A stretch of DNA of 64,000 bases. It comes from Pyrocephalus nanus. Its lineage: Eukaryota; Chordata; Aves; Passeriformes; Tyrannidae. Each line of letters starts with the position of its first letter. Within the stretch, counting starts at the first letter, position 1. The stretch is taken from contig CM076275.1 in the NCBI GenBank assembly GCA_038380795.1, positions 5,458,501 through 5,522,500 of the forward strand, written 5' to 3'. The position numbers and the translations under genes are program-made. Under the pieces are notes generated by a model. That model ran no database searches. It worked only from the letters and a program-made list of their open reading frames with translations, and was not told the origin of the DNA. This document shows, piece by piece, positions 46,706-59,700 of this stretch.

Positions 46706-48591
46706 CCCCTTCTTGTGTTATTTGGGCCTCTCTGTCCTTGTCCAGAGGGAAGGGTGCTATGGAGAGACGGGTGATGTGTCTGCTCCACTGCACAGCATGT
46801 GGGGCTGGTGAGGACTGGTGGACAGCACTGAGGCCACAGCAGCATTGCAGTCACCTCCCTTCTGATTAATGGGAGCAGACAGGGACCAAATGGGTCATAA
46901 ATGTGCCCCTGAGCTGCAGGGGAGGTGCACCCTGTGATGGACCCTGAGGGTCTTGTCCTCGGATCATCTGGACAGGGGACCCTGCTGGACATCTGACATG
47001 GGGTCAGGGAACGGCTTAGACAGCCAAACTTGTATCTGGCTGCTGAGAAATGCCTTTGGGTCTCACAGCTCAGACACAGCCAGTGACACCCCTGTCTGCT
47101 CTCATCCCTGTGGAGGGACGAGGCTCAGCAGAGCTGCCTGGCCATGGCCTGGCTGGGTTTCTGTGGGAGCCATGCTGGCCCCTGCCCTGCTGCCCCCGTG
47201 GCTCCTCCAGGCCTTTGCTGCTTGCAAGCAATAATTGAACATTATTGTCTCCCTGCAGCCAGGCTGGATGTTGCCCTTAGCGTACTGAGAAGATGGGCAG
47301 CAGGTGATTTTTGAGTTAATGAGACCTTTCAAAAACAAAGCTTTCTTCTCAAAGATAATATACCCCTTTCCTTCCTTTCCCCTCCCCTTCCCACAGTGCT
47401 CCCTTATTCCTATTCCAGGTGCTTCTGCTTCTGAAAAGACATTTATCATTTCTCCATATCTGACAGTAGATTTTTTTCCCCTTTCTTGCTCTCTCATTTT
47501 ATCTTGCCCAAGGGGTCTGTGCTACCTTTTATTAGCTGACACTTCACTTCTGCAGATGGAAATGACACTAATGGAATGTGGCTGAGGCTTTATTACAGAA
47601 ATGCTGTTCACCCTACACAAGCAAACTTCCAAATAATCCTGCAAGAAAGGAATAAACCTTGAAGGCAGGTGCAAGAGCTGCAGATGAAAAAAAAAAAAAA
47701 GACAGGACTAGGGACTGATGAGTTAAGGAAGGAGAAAGAAATAGGGAAGGAGAAGAAAGAGGCTAGGGCATATCCTTTTGTGCCCAGAAAGATAGCAAAG
47801 GCAGTTTAACTGAGCTGCATTTTATGTCCAAGTTACTGGCAAAGGTTTCTAGGTAAGAAGATGAGGCAGTGGCAGCTCTCTGTCTGACTGGCACTCCTGT
47901 CATTGCCCCAGCTTCTTGCCTAAAAGCTGTGCCAGCAAAATAACTGCTAAGGATGGTGGATGCTGTTCTGGAAGCTTTGGTGATGCTTCTGTGAATTCGC
48001 AGAGCCCGAGCGTTGTCTCACCAACCATGGTTGTGCTGACTCAAGATAACAGGGATGGCTCTTTTTGCTTTTCCTGAGCTTTTCCTGATGGGTTTTTTTG
48101 CTTTCCCAAACCTACCCAAGATATACTGAGAGGTGAACATCACTGTGTCCCTGCACTCCAGTCCCTCCTCTTCCCAACTTTAGTGAGGCCAGACCGTCCC
48201 TCTGCACTGTGAGAAAGAGACATTAACACTTGCAAAGGATCCCTGAGGAACTGCTCTTGAATTTTCCCTTTGGCTGCTGCCAGCCCCAGGACATAATGAA
48301 AACCAAACGGTTGCAGAGATAAAATGCTAGAGGAGAGAGAACAAACATCTGGGAAGGGAGGACGGCAGCTGACTGGGAAGACTCAGAGAACGTGAGGGAA
48401 GTGGCATTTGCTTAACAGCAGCTTCTGTGGCTGTTTTTCTGTGTTATTGATGCTTGCTTTTCCCTCCCTCTTTTATTTTCATGGTGTGTCTATTGCATCC
48501 ATGGCTCATTAGGCAACAAGATACTAATACTGTCTGCAAAGCTGCAGGATAGATAACCCTCCCCATCTTCTGTTCTTCTCTATACCCTTTC

Positions 48592-48611
48592 TTTTTTATT
48601 ATTATTATTAA
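48592..48611 (+). repeat. Short (ATT)n microsatellite
   Basis: Four to five ATT units follow a T6 run. Confidence 0.8.
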
Positions 48612-51600
48612 GTATCTATTTTAGCTTTGTTTTGTTTTGTTTCCTCTCCATGTCATGAGGTTCCCTTCATTCATAGTGTAGCTCAAAGGATAATTTCGAA
48701 AGTTGGAAACTTTCTTTGCTCTCTTCCTCTCCTGCTGTAGGAATTTCTTCTATCTCTTAAACCAGTTAACCCTATTTTAAAAAACAGCTGGTGACCTGGT
48801 AACATTGGGGAATGATTCTAGCAGGTGTATTGACCAGTTTGAATGGGCAGAAGAGTTAATTAACCCAGTGAACTGCAGACTCAAAGATGCCATGGAAACA
48901 GAAATATTTATGTCGATCCCTAGCAGAAAAGGCACCACAAACAGCCTGCTTGTAGCTGGTTCTTCCTGTTCACCTGTTGGCTCCCAGACTAGTTGGCTTA
49001 CTCCTTGTGGAAGCAAACCACTGCCAAATGCCCTCATCTCTACAACGACCCTGGTTCTTTCCAGTGCAGCACCCACCCAATGGAGGATTTTCCTGTAGGT
49101 ACATGTGTGCAGTTACCCACAGGCATCCATCATTTGTGTGCCTTTGATCGCAGATGAGAATTTTATTTATAGCACAACCTTTCTTTCTTCCTTCACCAAA
49201 GCACTTAAGGGTGTTGTACATCATCATCATAAAACCCATTACAATAAAATATTACCTCCAGAATCTTTGAAAATGAAAGCCAGGCAGAGGAAGTCCAGGG
49301 AAAGTGGGGAAACAAAGGGCAGGAGGAGAGAATGGGCAGTTTACACATTTGTGGTACCAGAGAGGCCATTTTGCAGCTGGGGCCTGGGGACCATATAAAG
49401 TTCTTGAGAGTCTTTGGAGAAACAGGGTGAGACAGAAGCAGACAAAGCTTTGACAAAAATGGAGGGGGTGGCAGGGTTAGCTGGCTTAATGCATCCCATG
49501 TCTGGGAACAGTGTGGGGGAAGGTCTGGTGCTCAGAATTAAACTGTACCTCCTCCTCAGTCTCCTTCCCACCTTTGTCCAGTAAATTCTGCCTTGTGGGA
49601 GGGGTGATTCTGAGGAGGGAGTTTGTATGTTTTCCATGCTCAGGAGCCCACCAATTGGCAGCACATCTTGGCTGTGATGGTGGGAGGTACGAACAGACGG
49701 GGACTAGACCTGACCTGAACTATCTGTTTCAGTTTTTCCTGCTATTTTCTTTCCTACTTTTCCCCTCCCCCTATTTCTTGAAACCTTTTGTGGATGAAAG
49801 CAATCTTTCATTTTCTGTTTTTAGAGCCATTCTTTGGTGTAGTTAAGGCTCTTTTGCACATCTCCCTAGAGCAATGTGTTTCTATGATTCTTGTTTAGGC
49901 TCAAAGATAAGGCAGGCAGTTTAATCTCCCCTGCCCTCTTCTGCTGTTCTATCCAGATGTGTTTATCCCCAAAGCCAATCACTGTTCTCTTGACCATTTT
50001 GGGTAGCCAAAGTCTGCCTGTATATCTACAACTGGACTCTGCCCACAGCAGAGGCAGTGCTTGTTCATTGTGCAGTCGTGAACAGGCACCAGAGAATGTG
50101 CTGACCTTGTGATAATTAATGGATAGTGGGGTAATGGTTCTGTGTGACGCATTAGATGCAGAAATGGGATCCAACACTTCTACATTTAGGGTAATTGAAA
50201 ATCTGAGACATTTATTATTTTGGGCACACTACAATAACTTTGGTCTTTAAATCTTAAATTAATTATTTCAGACATTTACAGGAAGAAAACAAAAGGGCTG
50301 GCGAATAAGGGAAATTCAAGCAGTCCATTGACTGGTCATCCCAAGGAAGGGCTTTAGTGTTCTGTGCTATTCCCCTGACAGATCTGGGGAACTAGCACTG
50401 GATCAGCAAATCATGGATAATGCTTAAGAATTAAGCATTGGAATGTGCTGGCTAGAGTCTCCTCAGTCAGTAAACTGCTCCACAGGACAATGTCTGAGGA
50501 GAAGGTGCATCCAAAAAATTACACCCGTTGAGAAACCAGCCACTGTTCTTTGCCAGATCCCAGAGCTGTGACTCCAACAACTGCTTGGAAGTCTCTCCTG
50601 AGCGTGTGTCTCATGAGCCATGTGGTGATGAAGCTGCTGGAGATGAGATGAGATGCTACAGATGATCCCAGAGATCAGAGCTTCTTTTGGGGCAGGTCTG
50701 TCCCTCACTGGGGCTGATGGTGACGTTTGGGCTGTACCTGTTGCAATGCCAAGAGCAACCCCTGATGTGGCAGCTGCATCCTGAGCACACAGCCTGACTG
50801 ATGCTGCTCCCTGAGCGCCTCAGAGCCCTCACAGGGTTTACTCAGGTGAGCAGAGACAATTTTCTGTGAGAATCACTTTGCCAGTCGAGTGCTCTGGACT
50901 GTAACAACCTGTCATTACAGGCCTCACCTGTTATTTGTCTATATAGCAGGTTGCACAATTAAGGGGATAGATATGTAATAACCAGCCCTAGGTAAAGGGG
51001 TTGTAACTAGGCTAATAAAAGTCATTTCCCTCAGCTGCTCCATTACAGCAGTGCCCCAGACTGAGCTTTTGCTTTACAAACAAGGAACCACATTCATTTT
51101 CACTCTCTTATTTTAAAACAAGCAGACAAACAACTGCTTGCTTCGGCCTCCTTCTCCCACTCACTTGTGAGCGTGGGAGGAGGTGGCACAGAGTGGCGGA
51201 AAATAAAACACATGGGGAAAAAAAGACGAATCCAGAGGAAATACTTCCTAAACCCAAGATATTCTGGTATTTCATAGTCAGTATTGCCTCATACAAGATT
51301 GACATTCATTTCAACTCTTCTGCAGTGCTAACCTCTGTTAAACTGGTGTTATTATTCCTGAGGGTCAGTCATGTTTTTTCTCCTCCAAAAAGATCCTTGC
51401 TAAAGTTGGTGCAGGCACCCAGAATTTCCCAGGCAGTTTTTAAGCCATTCCTCTCAATAACATTTACAGATTTATAGGATGCAGCAAAAAAAGTACTATT
51501 TCCTTCCAGCCATATCTGCCTCTCCCACAGTGCACGATAAGAAGTCAAGGACAAACAGACAGATAGTCTGAAGACTGGCTCGATCAGTGCATCTGTACTA

Positions 51601-54600
51601 AGTGTTCCTGCACCTGCCTGGGAATGACAGTCCAATTTCATGAATCCGAACTCCGACACCTCCCGCTGGTGCCACCTCGCTTGTTGTTTCTTTCCTTTTG
51701 ATTTCTCTTTGAAAATCCCAGTTCGTTTCATGGTCAGAGGACCCCATCTTCAGTCCCCTCAGCTCATCAGAGCCCTTCATAACCTGGCATAGGATGAAAG
51801 GACTGTATAGATAATTTATGGCAAATCAGTAATTGAATCTTGGCTGTTCTCATAAATCATATCACCCAGCTATCAAACAGCTGTGGGTAGCGTAACATAT
51901 TCCAAAACCTGCATAATTGATGACTCTTGCAGTAGTCCAGCACATGACTGGTGAATTTTCCTTCTTCTCAACGCTGTTTTGAAGTTTTCAGTGAGGAAAG
52001 CTCAGCTCTCTGGTATCTGAGGAGACCTGCAAAGTAAATGGCCAAACTAATTCAGGAAAAGATGTTGATAAAACGAGAATGTAATCCAAATTGATGGGTA
52101 AAATGAATCCTTCATGGTTTTTCTTAAAGGGATTGGGAATGATAAAAGCACCTGAGGAGGGAAGCCTTTATCTCTGAGACTGGTTTATGGGTTGTGTTTA
52201 TGCAACAGAGACGTGCTTATGAAAATGTGATGTTATAAGGGAAGATGGGTACAGATGGGCTCCTGCCAACGGCAAACATGGAGTGCATTGGTCACCTCAA
52301 GGCTCTTGCTGAAACCATCCCCTTAGCAAATCCTGAAGGCAGATCCTCACCCATTGTGGGATGAGGTCAAGTGCCACCGAAGTGCTTTAAATTTATTTCA
52401 TCCAGGTCCTGATAGGGATCTGAATGCTGCTGTCTGTAGAGGCAGCTCCTGTGTTTGCCACATACTGTTTGTCTCTCCACCCCAGCCACAGCAGGAGCTC
52501 TGAGCTAATGAGGCCAGGAAGGATGAGAAAACCATGACTGAATGTCCTGCATTGGGCAGACATAGACTTGGACTTCAGTAAAATCCCCCTGTGAAGGTAA
52601 CTACTGACTTCGCTTGCTTTGGATTCGGGGGCTCACCCTGTAGCCCCGATGGCCACACGTGGCCAGGCAGACAGGCTGCCAGAGTGAGAGCTTCGCTGCT
52701 GTTTGCTAGCAGGGAAAAAAAGCATTTTTGTACCCTGGCTAACCCTGACGACACAGCCCAGGGCTGTGTGCTTTACGGCTGAGCCTGTAACAGTGTCTGC
52801 AGCTGTCATAGAAACCTGCGGGCTGTCTTGTGCACTAGAGCTGCTATAGAAAATGATGCTCTGTTTTGGCAGAAAAGGGGTCCTGCAAGCCAGGACCAAA
52901 GCACAGCGAGTGATGTGCGACTTTTCCCTCCCATTTAACAAAGGTATTTGCTGAGGCCTGTTGGAAATGCATGGCAGATTTACAAGATCCAGAGAGACAT
53001 GGTAATATACTGTTCGGTGTACGCTGCTGCTGCTAACTGGATGTTTGCTTAAGTCCACAGTAGTGCTGTTTCAACAGAGAGAAACCTGCATAAATTACCT
53101 CGTTTCTCCTGAGGGAAAAATGATTTTGCTTTTTGTTTATAACAGTTGAAATTTCACCAGTTCTTCAGTATCAGAGACCAAGAGACCTGAGGCAAAATGC
53201 ACCTTGAAAGAGGCCTTTCAGGGTGTGCCTTCATTAAAATTTTAGAGGGTTTGTTTTGAAGGGACTCTCTTGATCATCCCCTCCTGGAGCTTTGTTTGCA
53301 CTGGGGAGCGGAGTGTGAAGGGCAGGGGGAGCAATGGCAATCTGAGAACCAGACAAAACTTTATTCCAATGAATCAAGGCTCTCTCCAGCTGGTTGGTCA
53401 TAAATGCAACACAGTGGACACTGGAACTGACCTGCACCATACAGGGACTCTGTAACCTGATTTAGGGATGCCAACTTCTTCAAAGATCAGCTTAAAAAAA
53501 CCTGGCTACTGTTTTTATGAAGTGCTAACCAAAAAGTAGCTCCCAATCCAGAGATTAACAGTTGCCTATCCTTAGCCATAATTCAGCCTGGAGTGATATG
53601 AGGTTCCAGTATGCTGTGGATTCTTGGATCAGAATGCAGCTGGAGCATCTCTTCTGCACCTCTGCATAGCCCAGGGTACCTGCTCAAAAGTGTGTCCTTT
53701 TTGACCATTTTTCATGTGGATGCTCTGTTCCCTGTCATTGTTGTTAAAGGGAAAATCAGAAAGGTGCTCAGAGGGTTGGGGATCTGTCCCAAGATTTAAT
53801 TGAAAAGATTGTTAAATTTATTTGCCTGTGTTTGAAATGAGAAAAGTCCCCTGAAGGGAATAAAACTTTTAAATTCTACCACTAATGAGGAGTTTACATG
53901 CTCTGAATTTTAAGTTTAAGGTTTGGTTGCTTCCTTCAGTTGCAGTGGAGCCATACATAGATTTTCTGTTTCTCTTGCCCATCACAAAGCATTGGCTTCA
54001 CTGTCCCCTGCCAAGTGCTGCTGCAGAGCTGCTTCATCATGACTCTGTTTCCAGAGGATTTTTCATAAATTCACTTCCATCTTCGGGCTTCCTGTGGCTT
54101 TCTCCAGGGAGGAACCCTGTGACCTGCCCTGACTTCTCCTCTCAGCAGCGCACAAATGCGGGATGCCAGCCTTGGGAAAGAGATCACAAAACTTTGTTAA
54201 ACAAGGTGACTCAACAGAAACAAATGGAGTGGAAAACACCAAGTGACATGCCATGGGCCCACTTGCACATGTCAGTGGGAATTACAGTGGTTTCAATACC
54301 GGCCTATAATACCTTCCTAAGGAGAAGTGGGGATGGTTTGAACTGCAGCTGTCAAATTCATGACGGGGAGCACCACATCTCCAGGGAAAAAAGGGAAGAG
54401 GGAATCCAGAGGTACCCACGATGAGAAAGCAGCACTGCAAGATGCTCTCCACAGCCAGAGCTGCAGCCCAGGACACCCAGGAGGGATCACTGCAGCCTGC
54501 TCTCCTCTGCAGTGGAGCTGTGATTGCACAGCTCGCGGGGATGCTGCGATGTGCCGGGTTACCTTTCGTCTCTCAGACCCTCCCAGAAAAGTTAGCTTGG

Positions 54601-56468
54601 GTCTAATGCTAGCTTATCTAATTATTATAATTAAATGTAACATCATTAATAACCTGGCTTAATTACAGGTTTTCTTCAACTGCAATCTAATGTAAAAGAT
54701 TCCAATTAAGGTTCATTACATGGAAAATCTGTAGAGTCTGTTATTTCACTCTCAAGATCATCCAGAACAAAGAGAAGACATGCAGATGCTACGTTTCTTT
54801 TAAGGGCTGTATTTTAATTAATTTCAGCTTCTGAAACAATTAATGGATTTACTTGTAGTATCTCAGGAAATTCATGCTCATCTCTAGAGAGCCAGTGGCA
54901 TGAGCTCATGGAAGATAGGCTGCATTTCTTATGTATTACTGGGAGCCAAAATCTTAAGCACAGTGTGGAGCTCAGCTTGGGAGTTTCGTACTGCTGGCTT
55001 TGCCTGAAAATTTCCCCAGGGTAAAGCAGGTGAATCCCTGGTATTACCAAGAGCAAATATCTCTTAGAATTGCTTGGGAGCTTCCTATCCCCCTGGATTC
55101 AGCAGGAGGGAGGGTTCTTGGTGTGATGGTGGAGTGACAGGGATCACAAGCCAACACACTGCCGTAAGGACAAATCCAACACTTAGGATGGAGAAGCCAT
55201 TTGCTTCCACAGCCTCCAGCAGGGAAAGCACAGTACAGTTGATTACCCTTCCTGAAAGGAGGCTTTCCTCACTTGAAGGAGAGTCTTGGCATCTTTCCCC
55301 TCTCTCTTTGCTTGTCGAGCAGTGGTTGTTTGCAGCTTTGCCATAGGGAACTGTGCTGGGTCCCTCTCCAGCAGGCAGTGGGATCTCTCCTGGTGCTCAG
55401 GCTGAGAAGACTGGAGTTCTCTGCTGCACCACAGGCTTCCCATAATGCCTCAGGTTACTTTATCTCCTTTTATGTCTTCTTCCTTTCAATGAAAATTGCT
55501 CCTTCTCTCACTAAAATGCTACAAGAGAGCTTCAGACAGCAAAATTCTACTGATCATCTGCTTTGCTGAGGTTGTGGTGCCAAGTGCTGTACGGATACAG
55601 GTACAAAGAGAGGAGGCAGACTCATTTGCCTTGTATAACGAGGAAAGACAGATGCTCCCATCACTTTGAAGGGAAAGTTTTTGTTTCACTTTGCTTTCAG
55701 CCTCACTGATAGCAAAGTCTTCTGAGAAACTGAATCTATAACCTGGCAATTTTCATTTTTTGAGTTGTTGAGTAGATTAACCACGGACAAGGTCTCAAAA
55801 CTGGTGGTTTCTCAGTATGCCATAGATAATACCCTAAATAGATAACACTTGTGGATGAGGTGGAAGGGTTTTATTACTTGTTTCAAGACCTTTTAATATT
55901 TCATATGATTTGTATCATGGCTTGCTGGACCCTATAGGAACCTGTACTTTGTTGCTTGGAGTGAAATGCTTTGCACTAATATTCCTCCTCATGAGGAGGT
56001 TGGTAAAAGCTTGGCTTTTGTATTTTCTGCTGTGTGCTGTGGAGCAAAATGCAGTAGTTCATGCCTATTTGCTTGACCTTGTGTCATATTAGGGGGAAGA
56101 GATGAAAGGTTGATGCAGTTCTCCAGAGGAAGGATGAAATTTAGCCTGATGTTCCCAACTCCTGGACCAGATCAGCATTCTCAACAGAGCCCTATATTAT
56201 TTGCATGTGTGCAGAAATGGCTGTTCTGGACACAGACTGGGTTCAGATAATGGTTCCAGGACAAGATCTGAGGCTGGATTTAGGGTTTTAATAGAAACCT
56301 TGAAACTTCTGCTCCAGTGTGTCTAAATTTGAATGTCAGACAATGCTTTGTGGTAGCAATTAAGGTCTGTTTTTCAGCCTAGGAGATAACTGGAAATCGT
56401 GCTCAAAAGAGCTACGCTAAGTGATGTAAATCCTGGATGACTAGAAGGCCAAATGATTGGGAAAAACT

Positions 56469-56740
56469 CTAGCGCCCTTTCAAGCAGGGTTTGCCGGGTT
56501 CTCTGTGGCAGCAGCTGCCTCTGGGCTGCATTAAGCGGGTGCTGCAGGTGGTGACGGGGCAGCAGCACACAGGGAAAGCTGCCTGCGGGGCGTGCTGTAG
56601 GGAGGAGAGTGGCCGTGCTGGGGGAGCAGAGCGCCGAGCAGCTCCACGGCATCTTCTGTTCTGCCACAGCACAGTAAAGGGCAGGGCAGAGGGGGAGTGC
56701 TGTCGGGGTGGGTTGGCCGTAGCACTTTGCAGCAAGTTCT
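56469..56740. other. Second CpG/GC-enriched islet
   Basis: About a dozen CpGs and high GC occur in 270 bases, flanked by AT-rich CpG-poor DNA. Three overlapping open frames cross it, as expected in GC-rich DNA, and none resembles a known protein. It could be an orphan CpG island (enhancer or noncoding promoter) or the remnant of a GC-rich exon. Confidence 0.4.
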
Positions 56741-59700
56741 AAAGCTGGAAAGAAGCCCTGAGCAAAGCTTAAGCTATCTGGGGGAAAAGGAGCTGCATCC
56801 TCCCCAAGCAGCAGCACAGTAAGGTGCTGAAGTATTATAAAGCCAGACAAAGAACAGATTATTTACCTTTTTAACATACTTTCCCCCAAATTTATCCTGT
56901 GCAGTGATCATCCTCTTGGCCTGCAAGAAGCCTGGTTCATCTGCTGTGGCATCTGTATGGCACATTCTCCAGGAGTTGTAGCTTAATGTACAGACCTAAC
57001 TCACCTGATTTTCCATAACACTTAAAACCAGGTTTGAACTGCTCTAACTTTAGTCCAAACTAAGCCTTTCTGTTCTTCAACCTGTCTGGGGCTTTCCTGC
57101 AATCTGTTTCTGCTGTACAGTCTTGGTGACTCAAGACCCTCAATTTAAGCCAAGCTACAAAAAATGCAGTAAGTGCAGATCTCTGGTCTCTGAGCCGTTC
57201 TCTGACCTTTTGTTCTCTTGTTTTACAGCCTCATTTGCTCTTTTCCTGGCTCTATGAGGTTTCTTACCCTTCCCTCCAGGTCTCTACTTCTGCCCCTTGC
57301 AGGGATTACCAATTCTGTCTGGACACACACTCCCAAAAGCCTCCCACGTGGAAGTCTTGCAGCTTCTCTTTCCTTCCTTCTGTTCTTACATCTCTGTTGT
57401 TCTCAAAAACGAAAGGGCAAGAAAATAAAACCCTTTGGAAAGTCTCTTTGGGTGTAGACTGGCATTTTCAGAAGCACCTCTAGCAATGAGACACCTGCAT
57501 TTTGTGTGTTCAATGGAGGATTTTCTCTGCTACCTGTGGAAAAGCATTACACGTTTAAAATGGGCAGTCACTGCTCCCAAGCAGGAGTGTTTCAGTCTGT
57601 GCCTTATGCAGGGAATACAGTGGTGCTTGAGCAGGGGCAAGCTGGCTTCCAGCAAAAACAAGGAGCCTGGATATTGCCTTAATGGCATGTCAGGGTTATT
57701 TTGTCACAAGTCTTTTCCCATCCCATTATAATGCAGAGCTCCATAGTTACGTCACAGGGCAAGCAGCAGCCCATGTTCATTTGGATCTGTTTTCATTTAT
57801 CTCCTCTCCTCTAAAATGATACAGGATTTAATTGTAGCTTGGAGAGCATATTTGCTGCCAAGATGACTGCAGGAAATGCTGGAGAGGGTGACTCTGGCTG
57901 GGATCCTCTCCACTCAGGACAGTTTGTCTGTGAAAGCCATGGGGAGAGCTGCAGGTGATGGACGGGAAATGTGTTGGCAGAGGTTGAGCTCTCCTTTGTC
58001 CCTTCTCTCATCTCTTCTAGTTCATTGATTTACCACAGACATCCACCTATGCTCAGAGTTGGTGGCAGAAAAAGAGCAGAGCTTTGTCTCACCACGTGCA
58101 GCCATGCCCTGTGTGATGTTAACTTGACTTTATTCCCCAATATACATCCTACTGTGAGGTAAACTGGGAGCATTTTTAACTTAAATCAATGGGCAACATC
58201 TTGCTGGGAGGTCTGTGAAGAGAAGACAGTTGTGTTTTGCAGTCTCTGCTGTCCATGAAGCACTGTGGTGGACTGGGGAGTGTGGTGATTCCCCAGGAGA
58301 ATGGCAAAATAATAAGAAATAGGTGCTTTCTGAGTGAGTTTGGAAGACAGCAAATGACAGAGATGGGATCCAAGTGGAATTTTCTTGCAGTCATGAGTCA
58401 GACAAGAGTCCAGTGTTTAAGAACTGCTGGTGAAACTGTGTGCAGATAATGGTATTTTATAGTTCATTTCTGTAACTTACTTGCTTTGGCTATTATGTAC
58501 ACTCTAAGTGTTATGGTATTCCATAGAGAACACCATGGCAGATTTTTCTCTACCACTGTCTTGTATTTGCTCTGTCAATGGTATCCCTTTGTGCTGGACT
58601 CCAGAATATGACTGATTTCAGCTTCTTTTGTGCCACTTCCATATTACTGTAGCCACAGTGACATCAGTAATTTTCATCCATATTTTTCACAATATACTGT
58701 AAGAACAGGGCCTCATCTTTTTATCTAGTGATACATATTTATGTTCTGCAAAAATGTCTTGCCATAGGATACCCAATCCAAGCTGAATTGTGAGTCTCCT
58801 CTTCCCAACTCAGGAAATTACCATCTACAAGGGCACCCTGTCAAAAGGAGGGAGAGAGTTTACAGTGATACACAAGTTACATTTAAGAAGAACTGAAAAT
58901 CTCATCTAGCATAAGGCAAACTTCAGAGTAAGCTGTCAGAACAGAGCAACCTTTAATATTCATGTATCTATTCAGGATGCATCGCTGCATAATGTGTATT
59001 GCAGTCATCAGATACACATGTTTAGCACCTAGAAACAGTAAAATCACTTGTTAAAGCTAAAATGGAAATTATGGGATTGATTTACCTGTGCACTTCTAGT
59101 TTCTTTATGCCAGACTGGTGATATGAAGAAGGCATAAAGCTCATATAACTGGCTGAGTAAATTAGATTAATGTCTTGTTCTCCTTTTTGGAGAGGTCTAA
59201 AGCAGACAAAATGTACCCTGAGCCTGTACAAATTTCTTTTCTTGTTCATCTCTTGCAGCCTTCCCGCGCTGCAGTTTTTATGATATTTCTGGTTTTAAAA
59301 AATATCTTTTAGCAGTAGTTTCTATCCCTTTGCTGAAGAAAAGCTGCTGGAAGTTGACTGCCATGAGAAGCCCACCCTCATACATAGTGCACACATTGCA
59401 GGCTCTGCTTGGCCCAGCTTTTACACTCTTGGGGCAAGTCTAAGACCCCTGTGAGCACAATGTCATTCGGGTTTTCTGTTCATCCCTGCACTCCATCTAC
59501 TGATGCCTGGATTCTCTAGGAGCCCAGGCTCCCAAAAGCAGCAATCTGTGCTGCTGGAGCAATACCATTCCCTTCTTCCTCCTCTGCAAAGGCAACAGAG
59601 CATGTGAAACAATTTTGGCAGCAAAAGATGGCTTGTGGGCTTGTAGTTGGGCACTGGCGTTACAAGCTCAGGTAGGGATTCTATGATGTGTTTGTTTTAT

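Larger units (their letters stand above)
44581..56468. other. Intergenic DNA, no gene seen
   Basis: No coding exon was recognised; the longest frame (53885-54424, 179 codons, plus) has no domain or signal and a random-looking composition. Simple repeats lie at 46675-46705 (T-rich), 47687-47700 (A14) and 48592-48611 ((ATT)n). Two stretches, about 50880-51060 and 54600-54740, combine AT-rich homeodomain motifs with E-box or palindromic elements and are candidate regulatory elements. Isolated CpGs around 52610-52760 do not form an island. Confidence 0.55.

Noticed and set aside
53885..54424. Plus-strand open frame of 179 codons
   Set aside because: No recognisable domain, transmembrane pattern or family similarity, and no splice or promoter context. 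The length is not surprising in 64 kb read in six frames.
56374..56850. Minus-strand open frames of 158 and 88 codons in the GC-rich islet
   Set aside because: Several overlapping frames are open at once, which is expected from GC content. None resembles a protein.
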